From: Bacillus sp. ISL-18
Lineage (GTDB): Bacteria; Bacillota; Bacilli; Bacillales; Cytobacillaceae
Length of the DNA stretch: 64,000 nt
Assembly (NCBI RefSeq): GCF_018613415.1
Contig: NZ_JAGGQG010000004.1
Span: forward strand, 1 to 64,000
Direction of reading: 5' to 3'
Part shown: piece by piece, positions 1-8,290 of the stretch
Layout: every line of letters begins with the position of its first letter
How positions within the stretch are numbered: position 1 is the first letter of the stretch
Translations under genes and position numbers: made by a program
The notes under the pieces: model-generated
The model's database searches: none
Told to the model about the DNA's origin: nothing
What the model saw: the letters and a program-made list of their open reading frames with translations, nothing else

Positions 1-110
1 TAGATCATCATCATGTCCTCCGTTTTATGGTTTTCTTGGTCGAAAACATTGTAACACGGGTCATGATGATGACCTATTCTTTTTACACAATTATATGGAC
101 TTAATCTTCT

Positions 111-312
111 TATCTGTCGAAAGCCAGTTTGGGGTTCTTCTTCAGGGGTTATGAACCCTTTTTATCTGTCGAAAACCAATTTGGGGTTCTCCTTCAGGGG
201 TTATGAACCATTCTTATCTGTCGAAAACCAATTTGGGGTTCTCCTTCAGGGGTTATGAACCATTCTTATCTGTCGAAAACCAATTTGGGGTTCTCCTTCG
301 GGGGTTATGAAC
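111..312. repeat. Tandem array, about four copies of a 52 bp unit
   Basis: The word TATCTGTCGAAA recurs at 111, 163, 215 and 267, exactly 52 bp apart. The rest of each unit (GGGGTTCTYCTTC, GGGGTTATGAAC) is nearly identical. Copies are contiguous with no unique spacers, so this is not a CRISPR array. It fills most of the 361 bases before the first gene. Bases 1-110 hold only a short palindrome (GGTCAT-4-ATGACC, 59-74) and no gene that I can see. Confidence 0.9.
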
Positions 313-322
313 AGGTATTTAT

Positions 323-356
323 AAAAGTAACTGCCATAACTAAGGCAGTTACTTTT
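323..356 (-). terminator. Rho-independent terminator of the OsmC gene
   Basis: AAAAGTAACTGCC pairs with GGCAGTTACTTTT around an 8-base loop. The hairpin lies just downstream of the stop codon of the OsmC-family gene on the minus strand. Confidence 0.8.
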
Positions 357-361
357 AAACC

Positions 362-787
362 TTATATCGCCTTTTCCCCTTTAACCCCATTAATGGAGTA
401 GCTAACCGTGATTTCAGCATTTAAGGTATGAGAAACGGAGCAATATTTTTCCTTTGACAGCTGAATGGCACGGATGACTTTGTCTTCGGGTAATTCCCCG
501 TCTAAAGCATAATGGAGATTGATGTTGGTAAATCGTTTAGGATGCTCCTCTGCCCGTTTGCCTTCCACATCTATTTGAAAGGAACTGGGCTCGAGACGCA
601 TTTTATGGAGGATGGAGATAATATCCATTCCGGTGCAGCCTGCAACGGCTTGGAGGAGGAGTTCGGTTGGTCTTGCACCCGTATTTTCTCCACCGACCTC
701 AGGTGCGGCATCCAATTTGGTTTCATGGCCGGAGGGAGTTGTGCCTGCAAATGCCATTTTCCCATTCCAATTAATTGTTAAATCCAT
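362..787 (-). CDS. OsmC/Ohr-family peroxiredoxin-like protein
   Basis: A small cytoplasmic protein of the OsmC family, whose members detoxify organic hydroperoxides with a reactive cysteine pair. Two cysteines stand in the expected contexts: AGCTGMD near residue 50 and KYCSVSHTL near residue 115. Its length (about 141 aa) is normal for the family. The start at 787 is preferred: AAAGGGG lies about 10 bases upstream, whereas the ATG at 796 almost abuts it. The gene appears to stand alone, with its own terminator. It is more like the general OsmC/YhfA group than a clear Ohr; the substrate is unknown. Confidence 0.85.
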   Translation of the reverse strand: MDLTINWNGKMAFAGTTPSGHETKLDAAPEVGGENTGARPTELLLQAVAGCTGMDIISILHKMRLEPSSFQIDVEGKRAEEHPKRFTNINLHYALDGELPEDKVIRAIQLSKEKYCSVSHTLNAEITVSYSINGVKGEKAI

Positions 788-904
788 CTTAGACATTCCC
801 CTTTCTATTTGCTTATTCTTGCCATTAGGGTCGTTTCTTATTTTTTACTTTATAAAACTAGATATTTCTATATTTACTTTATGTAAAGTGCTTTTATGAA
901 GAAC

Positions 905-938
905 AAGAACCCCTTCCACTCTAGCGAAAGGGGTTCTT
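905..938 (-). terminator. Terminator of the 950-2116 gene
   Basis: AAGAACCCCTT pairs with AAGGGGTTCTT, followed on the minus strand by TGTTCTT. It lies just past the stop codon of the secreted repeat protein. Confidence 0.7.
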
Positions 939-949
939 TACTTTATAAA

Positions 950-2116
950 TTATTCTTTAACAGCATCTTCAGTTACAACTTGGTCTTCTGCCTCCACTTC
1001 AGTTGCTTCTGTCTTCTCTTCAGTAGTGACTTGATCTTCATCTTGAACTTCTCGAGCTACTACTGCTTCTTCATCTGCCTTAGCTTCAGTAGCTTCAGTC
1101 TTTTCTTCAGTTACAGCTTTATCTTCAGAAACTTCATCAGTTACTACTGCAGTTTCATCTTCTGCAACAGGTGTAGTTGCCTCCGCCGTTTGATCTTCAG
1201 TAACTGCTTCACCAGCTAGTACAGCAGAATGTTCATTGGCATGAGCCTTTGCTGTTTCACTCGCATGCGCACTTGCTTGAGATTTTGCTTTATTAGCAGC
1301 GGAAGGATTTACCTTAGCTTCTGTTTTCACTTCTTCTAAAGTTGAGTCGGCATCTTCCTTTTCAACATCTTCCAAAGCTGACTCGGCATCTTCTTCCTCT
1401 TTCGTTTTCACGACAGCATCCTGGTCTTTAACGATTTTTTTAGAATCCGCATCATCATCTTTATCAGCGTCTTCCTTCTCCTCTGTTTTAGCTGCTGTAT
1501 CAGCTTCCACTTCAGTTGACTTTTCGTCCTCTTTCACAGACACTTCATCTTCTTGTTTAGGAGTTTTGACTTTAATAGCTTCGTCCTCTGCTTTGGGAGT
1601 TTCAACTTTAATAGCTTCGTCTTCTGTTTTTGGAGTTTCGACCTTTTCCGTTTCCTTTTCAACATCCGTTACAGGTTTAGTCGTTTGAGTTTCTGTTGTA
1701 ACGACCGGTTTAGCTTCTTCCTTTACTTCCACGACTGGTTGTTGAGCCGGAACTTCCTTCGTTACAGTCTCTTCCGTTTTACCGACCTTCCCAAGAACAG
1801 CTGAGTTCGGATTTGCATGCTGTTTGGCTGTTTCACTTGCATGCACGCTTGCTTGAGATTTGTTCACTTTTTCAGCTTTCGGCTGCTGGACCTTCACTTC
1901 TTTTACCACTGGCTTAACAGTAACAACAGGCTTAGAAACATGCTTTTCCTGCCCATTTGCCTTTACAGTAGCTTTAACCTGAACAGCATGTCCTGCTTTA
2001 GCATGGTCAGGCCCAGCCGCTAAGGTAAAATGACCTCCTGCAAAAACTCCAACTGATAATGCTCCAGCTAATACGAAAGATTTCATCACTTTACTAGGGT
2101 TTAAATAATGTTTCAT
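950..2116 (-). CDS. Exported acidic low-complexity protein
   Basis: A 388-aa protein with an N-terminal signal peptide (basic MKHYLNPSK start, hydrophobic stretch to about residue 33, AAG-like cleavage region). The rest is almost entirely Glu, Lys, Val, Thr and Ala, including repeated VETPKxEDEAIK units near residues 160-195. A HASETAKxHAN motif followed by SAVL appears twice, near residues 92-110 and 282-300. There is no enzymatic domain and no LPXTG anchor, so it is probably secreted or loosely wall-associated. AAAAGGAG lies 11 bases before the ATG. The next gene upstream encodes a protein of similar design. Function not recognised. Confidence 0.7.
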   Translation of the reverse strand: MKHYLNPSKVMKSFVLAGALSVGVFAGGHFTLAAGPDHAKAGHAVQVKATVKANGQEKHVSKPVVTVKPVVKEVKVQQPKAEKVNKSQASVHASETAKQHANPNSAVLGKVGKTEETVTKEVPAQQPVVEVKEEAKPVVTTETQTTKPVTDVEKETEKVETPKTEDEAIKVETPKAEDEAIKVKTPKQEDEVSVKEDEKSTEVEADTAAKTEEKEDADKDDDADSKKIVKDQDAVVKTKEEEDAESALEDVEKEDADSTLEEVKTEAKVNPSAANKAKSQASAHASETAKAHANEHSAVLAGEAVTEDQTAEATTPVAEDETAVVTDEVSEDKAVTEEKTEATEAKADEEAVVAREVQDEDQVTTEEKTEATEVEAEDQVVTEDAVKE

Positions 2117-2156
2117 TTTATAATTCGCTCCTTTTAATTTGCGTATTCCGTAGGCT

Positions 2157-3074
2157 TTAGCTGCGGGTAACGGTTTTTAAAAAAGGAACTGTCTGCGGCG
2201 GCGGTGATGGCGGCGCATTTACCCATTGGTGGTGCTTTAGGTTATAGCGGGAAAGAAACGGCTGAACAAGCTTTATTTCATAGTGCTTGTTCCATTCAAA
2301 CCATTTTTCCAAAAAGCTAATCGTATGTAAGCCTTGGCTAACGCGGTCATTCGACTGGCCGCCGCTGCCGCTGTTAGAACGCGGTGCTGGGTTCAAGGAC
2401 TGATCGACAGTCGGAAGTTCTTCTTCACTTGCCGGCACCTTTTTCTTTACGGGTACTGGTGCAGCAGGCTCGATACGCTTGACTTTCTTAGATTTCATCT
2501 CCACTGAAACGGGAACTTGCTCTTTTGGAGCGGCCGTTCTTTTTTCAACAGCAATATTAGCTTGTTTAAGAGGTTGATCCGTTACGGATTGATTTTTTTC
2601 TTCCTGCACGGTGTTTACAACAGCGGGCTTCTCTTCGTTCTTGATGGCAGAATGGCCATATCCATTTCCATTTGCCTGAGACGGCAATGTTTTGGTTCCT
2701 AGGATTTGTTTCTGAGAAACCGCTTGTTTCGCGCCTCGTTGGACAGCCTGAACCGGCAAGGCTTTGGTTCGTACGGTTTGTTTTGGAGAAACCGCTTGTT
2801 TCGGTCCACGCTGGACAGCCTGACCTTTTGCTTTACTAGCAGGTGCTGGTACCGCAGCCTTTTTTTCCACAACAGTCTTAACCTGTTGAGGTTTCAAAGG
2901 GACGCTTACCTGTTTCACAACTATATTACCTTGTTTTAAAGAAGGCTGTGCCTCTGCCACATGGGCATTCGCTTGTCCGCTGGGCTCATGTTTCTCGGCA
3001 AACGCTTGGTTTGGCAGAAATAGAGCGGCCCCCGCCATAAGAGCAGGTATAATAAACGATCGGAAGTGCAACAT
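2157..3074 (-). CDS. Exported Lys/Pro/Gln-rich protein, partner of the downstream gene
   Basis: A protein of about 305 aa with a signal peptide (hydrophobic SFIIPALMAGAALFL, then NQAFA-E). A basic Val/Lys/Gln/Ala-rich region follows with imperfect repeats (KQAVSxKQ, KALPVQAVQRG), then a Ser/Gly hinge. The C-terminal segment of about 70 residues is more ordered and aromatic (FLEKWFEWNKHYEIKL). An N-terminal GQANAHVAE motif resembles the HANxxS motifs of the gene 40 bases downstream, so the two probably form an operon of surface proteins. I choose the ATG at 3074, directly preceded by AAAGGGGGTGAG. No family recognised. Confidence 0.65.
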   Translation of the reverse strand: MLHFRSFIIPALMAGAALFLPNQAFAEKHEPSGQANAHVAEAQPSLKQGNIVVKQVSVPLKPQQVKTVVEKKAAVPAPASKAKGQAVQRGPKQAVSPKQTVRTKALPVQAVQRGAKQAVSQKQILGTKTLPSQANGNGYGHSAIKNEEKPAVVNTVQEEKNQSVTDQPLKQANIAVEKRTAAPKEQVPVSVEMKSKKVKRIEPAAPVPVKKKVPASEEELPTVDQSLNPAPRSNSGSGGQSNDRVSQGLHTISFLEKWFEWNKHYEIKLVQPFLSRYNLKHHQWVNAPPSPPPQTVPFLKTVTRS

Positions 3075-3201
3075 CTCACCCCCTTTCCTCATTTGTCACG
3101 TTCAATGACAACATTCGGGGAGATTCTACCTTTTTTGACCGCTGGTTGCAGAAACAATTCTTTTTTCCTATACTCACTCCATCTATTTACCTGACTTTTT
3201 G

Positions 3202-3230
3202 AAAAAAAAATCCCTCTTCAATAAGAGGGA
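3202..3230 (-). terminator. Terminator of the DUF4153 gene
   Basis: TCCCTCTTATTGAAGAGGGA followed by nine T residues on the minus strand, immediately after the stop codon at 3238. Confidence 0.85.
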
Positions 3231-3237
3231 CCTAAAT

Positions 3238-4983
3238 CTATTTAATTTGAACAAAAACAAACACAACCGCATTGTTCTGCTTTGTTTGCTTCTCAATGCT
3301 AACATTTTGGACCGCAATCGTTATCTTGGCACGGTCATTTTCCTTTGTGAATATGGCTTCTTCTGCTTTAATCGTCCCTTTATCAGCCTGATAATCATCA
3401 AACTTATCAAAGATCTCCTGTGTATTGAATCTGATAAGCTCTTTACCGTTTTGGTCCGCTACTTTCAAATCGCTCCGTTTATCTTTTGTTTCTTTCAACA
3501 AGGAATAAGTTTTGCTTTCCTTTTTAAAATGGCTAATTTCCTTCTCACCATTATGGTCGAAGGGATAAAGATCAGTTTGAACAAATCGATCAAAGCCGGC
3601 AATATTTAAAGACATTGGCGGCTCAACCGTCAGGTAAAAAGATTGGTTTTCCTCCCCCGTCGCGTGATACTCACGAAAGCCAAACGTATCCTCAAAATCA
3701 TTATAAATATTAAAATTTTTCGGTATCCAGTTAATTTCCTTTAGATAGCCCATTTGGTCTAAGTAATGAACCGTTTCGGTAATAATCTCTCTATCCTTTT
3801 CAGAGACTGTCCCGTTAGGCTTAATCTGATTATTTTCAAGCATATCATACTTTAAAAGCTCATTTTCAAGCGTGGAAATCTGACTGTTTCGGCTGATGGT
3901 AAACGCATCAACTGGAGGAATAATCGAAATAGCCGAAAAAATAATTAACAAGGCGGCAATCACGCCATTTTTACATACAGGTAAAAAGCTTAATAAAACA
4001 CCAGAAATAATAGCAAATAGTCCAAATAAAATAACATAATATCGGGTATGTGTAATGCCTGTATCCGTTAGACTTATGACCGATGAAGCTATCTGAAAGA
4101 GCACAATCGGGATGAGTACCTTTGGGAAAACTTTTCTAAAAAAATCCGTAAACTTATTCTCAAGCTCACTCACTAAGATATAAAGCAAGATGACGGTAAT
4201 AGCATACGAGACGAGCATAGGCTCCAGCAGGTTATCATCCCAAAAGGCCCCGCCAATGGTTTTGAAAATATAAACTACTAAGATGAGCGTAAACACACCT
4301 AGTAACGGAATCATGATATAGGATAACAGTATTTCTAGAAACTTCGGACAATGTGCAGCTTGATCAATGGTGTCGTCCTTCGCCCGTAAATAATGAGGGA
4401 TAAGCGATAGGAAGTACAGGGGTGCAAAAAGAATAAAGATAACATTTGCTGTATGCGGGTAAGCCGTGTATCCAATCTGAAAAATCAACTCATTAAAAGC
4501 AACTAGGATAATATCGATTCCGACAAAGATAATTCCAGAGAAAAAGAGGGAAATAAAAAATGACTTAAAGGTTATCATGAAGCTTTTATTAAAACTGTTG
4601 CTGTTTTTGATTACAGGCACCCAGATAAAGGCCCAAAGCAGCGCAAACATGGCCACAACCGTTCTAATTTCCATCTCTGTACTTAAATTTGGAGCCGGCC
4701 TAACAATCAAGTAATATCCACCCGTTAGAATGATCGCCGCTCCCATCAGCGCCAGTCGAGACGAAAATTTTGAAAAGAATCGTTCATAGACTACCTGAGT
4801 GACGGCGCTAAGGAATGCACCCAGGATAAAGGTTAATAGTATCTTCGTATCATCCTTTTCCGTGCTGATTGAATAGGCATTAACCAAGACGGCGGCTAAT
4901 AAGAATAATGTGGTTAAAGGGAAACGGCTAATGGCGTCACTCAACCCAGTAAGTCGATCTTTACACTTTTTCAACCATTTCAT
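3238..4983 (-). CDS. DUF4153-family polytopic membrane protein
   Basis: A membrane protein of about 580 residues. The first 380 contain a dozen or so hydrophobic helices, and the C-terminal 200 or so residues are soluble and probably extracytoplasmic. The arrangement (LFLLAAVLVNAYS, an RPAPNL-like loop, repeated membrane spans) matches DUF4153 proteins, whose function is unknown. The longest reading frame starts at 5016, but AAAGGGAGG lies inside it, about 10 bases before the ATG at 4983 and 4 bases before one at 4989; I prefer 4983. It is monocistronic with its own terminator. Confidence 0.7.
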   Translation of the reverse strand: MKWLKKCKDRLTGLSDAISRFPLTTLFLLAAVLVNAYSISTEKDDTKILLTFILGAFLSAVTQVVYERFFSKFSSRLALMGAAIILTGGYYLIVRPAPNLSTEMEIRTVVAMFALLWAFIWVPVIKNSNSFNKSFMITFKSFFISLFFSGIIFVGIDIILVAFNELIFQIGYTAYPHTANVIFILFAPLYFLSLIPHYLRAKDDTIDQAAHCPKFLEILLSYIMIPLLGVFTLILVVYIFKTIGGAFWDDNLLEPMLVSYAITVILLYILVSELENKFTDFFRKVFPKVLIPIVLFQIASSVISLTDTGITHTRYYVILFGLFAIISGVLLSFLPVCKNGVIAALLIIFSAISIIPPVDAFTISRNSQISTLENELLKYDMLENNQIKPNGTVSEKDREIITETVHYLDQMGYLKEINWIPKNFNIYNDFEDTFGFREYHATGEENQSFYLTVEPPMSLNIAGFDRFVQTDLYPFDHNGEKEISHFKKESKTYSLLKETKDKRSDLKVADQNGKELIRFNTQEIFDKFDDYQADKGTIKAEEAIFTKENDRAKITIAVQNVSIEKQTKQNNAVVFVFVQIK

Positions 4984-5280
4984 CTCCATCAAACCTCCCT
5001 TTACAGATGATTCCATATATTTCTAATAAAATTATATCATGTATCGCCACACGATATGGGTATTTCCTACTCTTTTATCCCCTTCAAAAACTGCATTTTC
5101 TATTTATTTTTCAAAGAAATTCGATTCGACAAACTTCACTAAAACCCTTCACATTTCCCGGGGAATTAACAAGATGATCTAATTTATTCCAAAAACAGCC
5201 AGTTTCTAATATCCTAGGTTTTACACAAGATGTTCAACACGTTAAAAATGGTTTCAGTTCCAATGATCAAAATATAACTT

Positions 5281-5477
5281 AGAATTGTGACCGCCACGGT
5301 AAATCGGATGCCGATATGGTCAAAATAACTTAGAATTGTGACCGCCACAGTAAATCGGATGCCAATATGGTCAAAATAACTTGGATTTGTGACCGCCACA
5401 GTAAATCGGATGCCAATATGGTCAAAATAACTTGAAATTGTGACCGCCACGGTAAATCGGATGCCGATATGGTCAAT
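5281..5477. repeat. Tandem array, four copies of a 51 bp unit
   Basis: The unit starting AGAATTGTGACCGCCAC repeats at 5281, 5332, 5383 and 5434 with few differences. Because 51 is divisible by three, the minus strand stays open and reads as a repeated DHIGIRFTVAVT peptide. There is no ribosome-binding site or family match, so I treat it as repeat DNA, not a gene. It occupies the 600-base gap between the DUF4153 gene and the MFS terminator; 5017-5280 shows nothing else. Confidence 0.9.
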
Positions 5478-5555
5478 ATAAAGAACCATGCTTCGTATTA
5501 TTTCACCTCTTGGCTTATAAAGCTCATAACCTATGATAGGTTCACCGTAACAATA

Positions 5556-5590
5556 AAAAAAGCGCGCCTAATGTCAGGACACGCTTTTTC
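5556..5590 (-). terminator. Terminator of the sigma-54 catabolic operon
   Basis: A 14 bp stem on the minus strand (AAAAAGCGTGTCCT against AGGCGCGCTTTTTT, two G-T pairs), ending in T residues. It follows the last gene of the operon. Confidence 0.85.
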
Positions 5591-5604
5591 TAAGACTTAT
5601 TAAA

Positions 5605-6879
5605 TTACACTTGAACTGGTTTCCCGCTTGCTTCATGTTCTGCTGAATCGGTTACTTTAAAGCGCCCTGCCACAAAGGCGGCAAGAAGGGAGCCCAAGAC
5701 CATCGCAAATCCTAATACGTAAAAACCATTGATCAAATTACCATCATGTGCGACCGCACCAACAACGATAGGACCTACAATTCCGCCGAAATTCCCGCAC
5801 AGATTAATAAGACCATTGGCCGTCCCCGCTTGATCACGCGGCACGAATGACATCGCCCATGCCCACCATGGCCCCATGGCCGCGTAAATGCCGATACCGG
5901 CTACAATCAACACAATCATGTTAGCAACAAGACTTAAACCTATAAAATGTTCCACAATGAGAGCAAGTCCTCCGATAGCTAAAGCAACCGCGACAAACGT
6001 GCTCCGTTTCCCGCCGCGGCGATCTGACAAAGTAGCAGTTACATACATAGCGATGGCGGCGAGGATAAATGGAATCGCAGACAGAAAACCGATTGCCTGA
6101 ATTCCAGAACTGCTTAACTGTTTCATCAAGCTCGGCATCCACAGGCCGAAGCTATATAATCCAGTAATCCAAAGGAAGTAAATGATACAAAACACCCAAA
6201 TTTTCGGATTTGTAATAACCTCCAGAAGAGAACCCTTCTCTTTAATGGCTGTTGACTTATTTTTCTCCAGATAATCCCGCTCTTCCTTAGAGAGCAAGCG
6301 ATCTTTGGAAGGAGAATCCGCGCCCAAGAAATAGAAAACAACCGCTAAAATCAATGGAGGAATTCCTTGTAAAATAAACATCATCTCATAATTCCAAGTA
6401 TGGATCATCCAGCCCGCCAAAGGAGACATGATAATGGAAGAGATAGGAAGCGACATTTCCGAAAAGTTGATGGCCCGGGCCCTTTCTTCATCCGGATACC
6501 AGTTCACAAAGTAAATGGAAAACGCTGGCCACACGACACCTTCAGCCAATCCCATGAGAAAACGAACGGCCATTAAGGCAGTAAAGCTATGAACGACACC
6601 AGTGAGCATCGCGGCTGCTCCCCAAACGACTAAGGCAAAAACAATCATTGATTTGGCACTAAATTTACCGGCAACCCATCCTCCCGGTATCTGGGTAAGC
6701 ACATATCCCCAGAAGAAACCAGAAAGCAAAACTCCTACACTAGCAGTGGAAAGTCCAAGGGATTTAACCATTAAAGGGGCGGCCATTCCAATATTGGAAC
6801 GGTCCACAAAAGCCGTCAGATAAATTAAAAAAAGTAAAAGTCCAATACGGTACCAGCGGGCTTTTGGAATCTTTTTCAT
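5605..6879 (-). CDS. MFS transporter, anion:cation symporter type
   Basis: A 12-helix major facilitator of about 424 aa. It shows the signatures of the anion:cation symporter (ACS) group that carries organic and aromatic acids: LTAFVDRSNIGMAAP in helix 1, then GWVAGKF and RFLMGLAEGVVWP. The start at 6879 (MKKIPKARW) has GGGAGAGTG six bases upstream, whereas the longer frame begins with a GTG inside that sequence. It is the last gene of the operon, 19 bases after the BASS-type transporter. It likely imports the compound that the operon degrades; the substrate cannot be read from sequence. Confidence 0.8.
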   Translation of the reverse strand: MKKIPKARWYRIGLLLFLIYLTAFVDRSNIGMAAPLMVKSLGLSTASVGVLLSGFFWGYVLTQIPGGWVAGKFSAKSMIVFALVVWGAAAMLTGVVHSFTALMAVRFLMGLAEGVVWPAFSIYFVNWYPDEERARAINFSEMSLPISSIIMSPLAGWMIHTWNYEMMFILQGIPPLILAVVFYFLGADSPSKDRLLSKEERDYLEKNKSTAIKEKGSLLEVITNPKIWVFCIIYFLWITGLYSFGLWMPSLMKQLSSSGIQAIGFLSAIPFILAAIAMYVTATLSDRRGGKRSTFVAVALAIGGLALIVEHFIGLSLVANMIVLIVAGIGIYAAMGPWWAWAMSFVPRDQAGTANGLINLCGNFGGIVGPIVVGAVAHDGNLINGFYVLGFAMVLGSLLAAFVAGRFKVTDSAEHEASGKPVQV

Positions 6880-6898
6880 TATTTTCACTCTCCCAATT

Positions 6899-7876
6899 TT
6901 AAAATTTACTGTATGGTATTTCCTTGATGATTCCTTTTTTCAGGCTTTTCTTGACAGGTATGGATGCTAGAATCGCAGCCAACAGACTTCCCAGCGTCAA
7001 ATTGCAAACCATGTTCGCCATCGAAGCCAGCCCTGCCAAAGGCCCAAATGTATCATTCGCCAAAACAGTCGCTAAAGCAGCATTGCAAATTCCGACTTCA
7101 AATACAATCGACCGGCACTCCGCTTCGTCAAAGCGGAAGAATTTCGCAAAACCATAGCCCAGCAGCATCTGCAGAATAATTTGCAAAATGACACATAAAA
7201 ATAAGGAAGGTAAAATGGCCGGATGACCCAGCAGCGGCTTACTGGCCTGGGAGGCAATGCCCAAAACCACGATATACAAAGCAGCCGAAGAAAAAATCGG
7301 TGCGGCCGGTTTCACCTGCTGCTGGATCTTCGGAAATTTATATTGTATAAATATTCCGATAATTAATGGTAAAAAAACAATTTTTGTCATCTTCCATAGA
7401 AAAGGCAGATAGGCAAAATGCACACTTGAACCAATAAAAAGCTTCGCTAAAGCCGGCGTAATCAACGGGCCGATCAACGTGTCCACCGCAGACATGGTGA
7501 TGCTCAAAGCAAGATCCCCTTTGGCAATCAAAGAGTTCAAATTAGCCGAAGTGCCGCTCGGAACAATCCCCGCCATGACAACCCCTGCAAAAAACTGGGT
7601 GGATGAAAAAAATAGATACGCCACAAGCAGCGAAACGAGCGGAGCAATCACCCATTTTCCGGCTGAACCCACTAGAGGGGCCTTGGGTTTTTGAATTAGT
7701 ACCTTCAGGCGCGCTAGATCCAGCGTCAGCCCCATAATCAACAGGACAAAACCAAGGGCAAGACTGCTAATAGCACTAAGTGGAGAGAATAACCCCGGCA
7801 TAAAGACAGCCCATGCAGCAAATGCTAGTATCCAAATTGGCATTAAGCGGGCGATCACAAATGTTACGATTTTCAT
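6899..7876 (-). CDS. Bile acid:sodium symporter (BASS) family transporter
   Basis: A 325-aa protein with about ten membrane helices. It has BASS-family features: LGFVLLIMGLTLDLARL in helices 2-3, GIVPSGTSANLNSLIAKGDLALS around the sodium-site region, and EVGICNAALA late in the protein. BASS proteins couple sodium entry to uptake of organic anions such as bile acids, pantoate or pyruvate-like acids. GGAGG lies 10 bases before the ATG. It sits between the thiolase/DUF35 genes and an MFS gene, so the operon carries two different transporter types. This fits uptake of a bulky carboxylic acid, but that is inference. Confidence 0.85.
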   Translation of the reverse strand: MKIVTFVIARLMPIWILAFAAWAVFMPGLFSPLSAISSLALGFVLLIMGLTLDLARLKVLIQKPKAPLVGSAGKWVIAPLVSLLVAYLFFSSTQFFAGVVMAGIVPSGTSANLNSLIAKGDLALSITMSAVDTLIGPLITPALAKLFIGSSVHFAYLPFLWKMTKIVFLPLIIGIFIQYKFPKIQQQVKPAAPIFSSAALYIVVLGIASQASKPLLGHPAILPSLFLCVILQIILQMLLGYGFAKFFRFDEAECRSIVFEVGICNAALATVLANDTFGPLAGLASMANMVCNLTLGSLLAAILASIPVKKSLKKGIIKEIPYSKF

Positions 7877-7981
7877 TGTTTAGGAGCCTCCAAACATTCC
7901 AAAGGATAGTTTATTAAAATAATTATTCCAAATTGTCCAATTATTTTAAATGGTACAATTTTACCAAAATAATCCTATCCC

Positions 7982-8287
7982 CTATTCAAACCAATAAATT
8001 GATTCCTCTACCCTGTTCATCTTCACGTACTGCCCGATAGAAGCTTGCTCTCCCTCTAAGCGTGCCGTGACTCTTAATCCCCCTTCCAATTCGACCAAGG
8101 CAACGATATAAGGCAGCTGTGGTTCATACTTTCCTGCCGCCACGCGAATCGTGGTGTACGAATAGATGCTGCCTGTGCCTGTGTGTTTCATTTCAACGAA
8201 ATCATTGGAGGTGCATTTTGGACAGGTATATATAGGCGGGAGGGCTTGATGGCCGCATTCCTCGCAAACTACCACGATGATATCCAT
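7982..8287 (-). CDS. DUF35 zinc-ribbon/OB-fold protein, thiolase partner
   Basis: A 101-aa protein with an N-terminal zinc ribbon (C8, C11, C22, C25) followed by an OB fold (SIYSYTTIRV, LPYIVALVELEGG). DUF35 proteins commonly form complexes with SCP2-type thiolases and are needed for their activity or stability. Here the gene follows the thiolase by three bases, with a GGGGG ribosome-binding site overlapping the thiolase stop region. This is the usual thiolase-DUF35 pair of CoA-dependent side-chain or ring degradation. Confidence 0.9.
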   Translation of the reverse strand: MDIIVVVCEECGHQALPPIYTCPKCTSNDFVEMKHTGTGSIYSYTTIRVAAGKYEPQLPYIVALVELEGGLRVTARLEGEQASIGQYVKMNRVEESIYWFE

Positions 8288-8290
8288 GCG

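Noticed and set aside
111..312. Possible CRISPR array
   Set aside because: The repeats are contiguous 52 bp units with no unique spacers and no cas genes are present.
962..1219. Ser/Phe-rich plus-strand frame opposite the acidic exported protein
   Set aside because: A composition artefact of Glu/Lys codons read on the opposite strand; no ribosome-binding site, and the minus-strand gene has a signal peptide and terminator.
5214..5489. 91-codon open frame with repeated DHIGIRFTVAVT
   Set aside because: It exists only because a 51 bp tandem repeat preserves frame; there is no ribosome-binding site, family or terminator, and the repeat type occurs elsewhere without coding.
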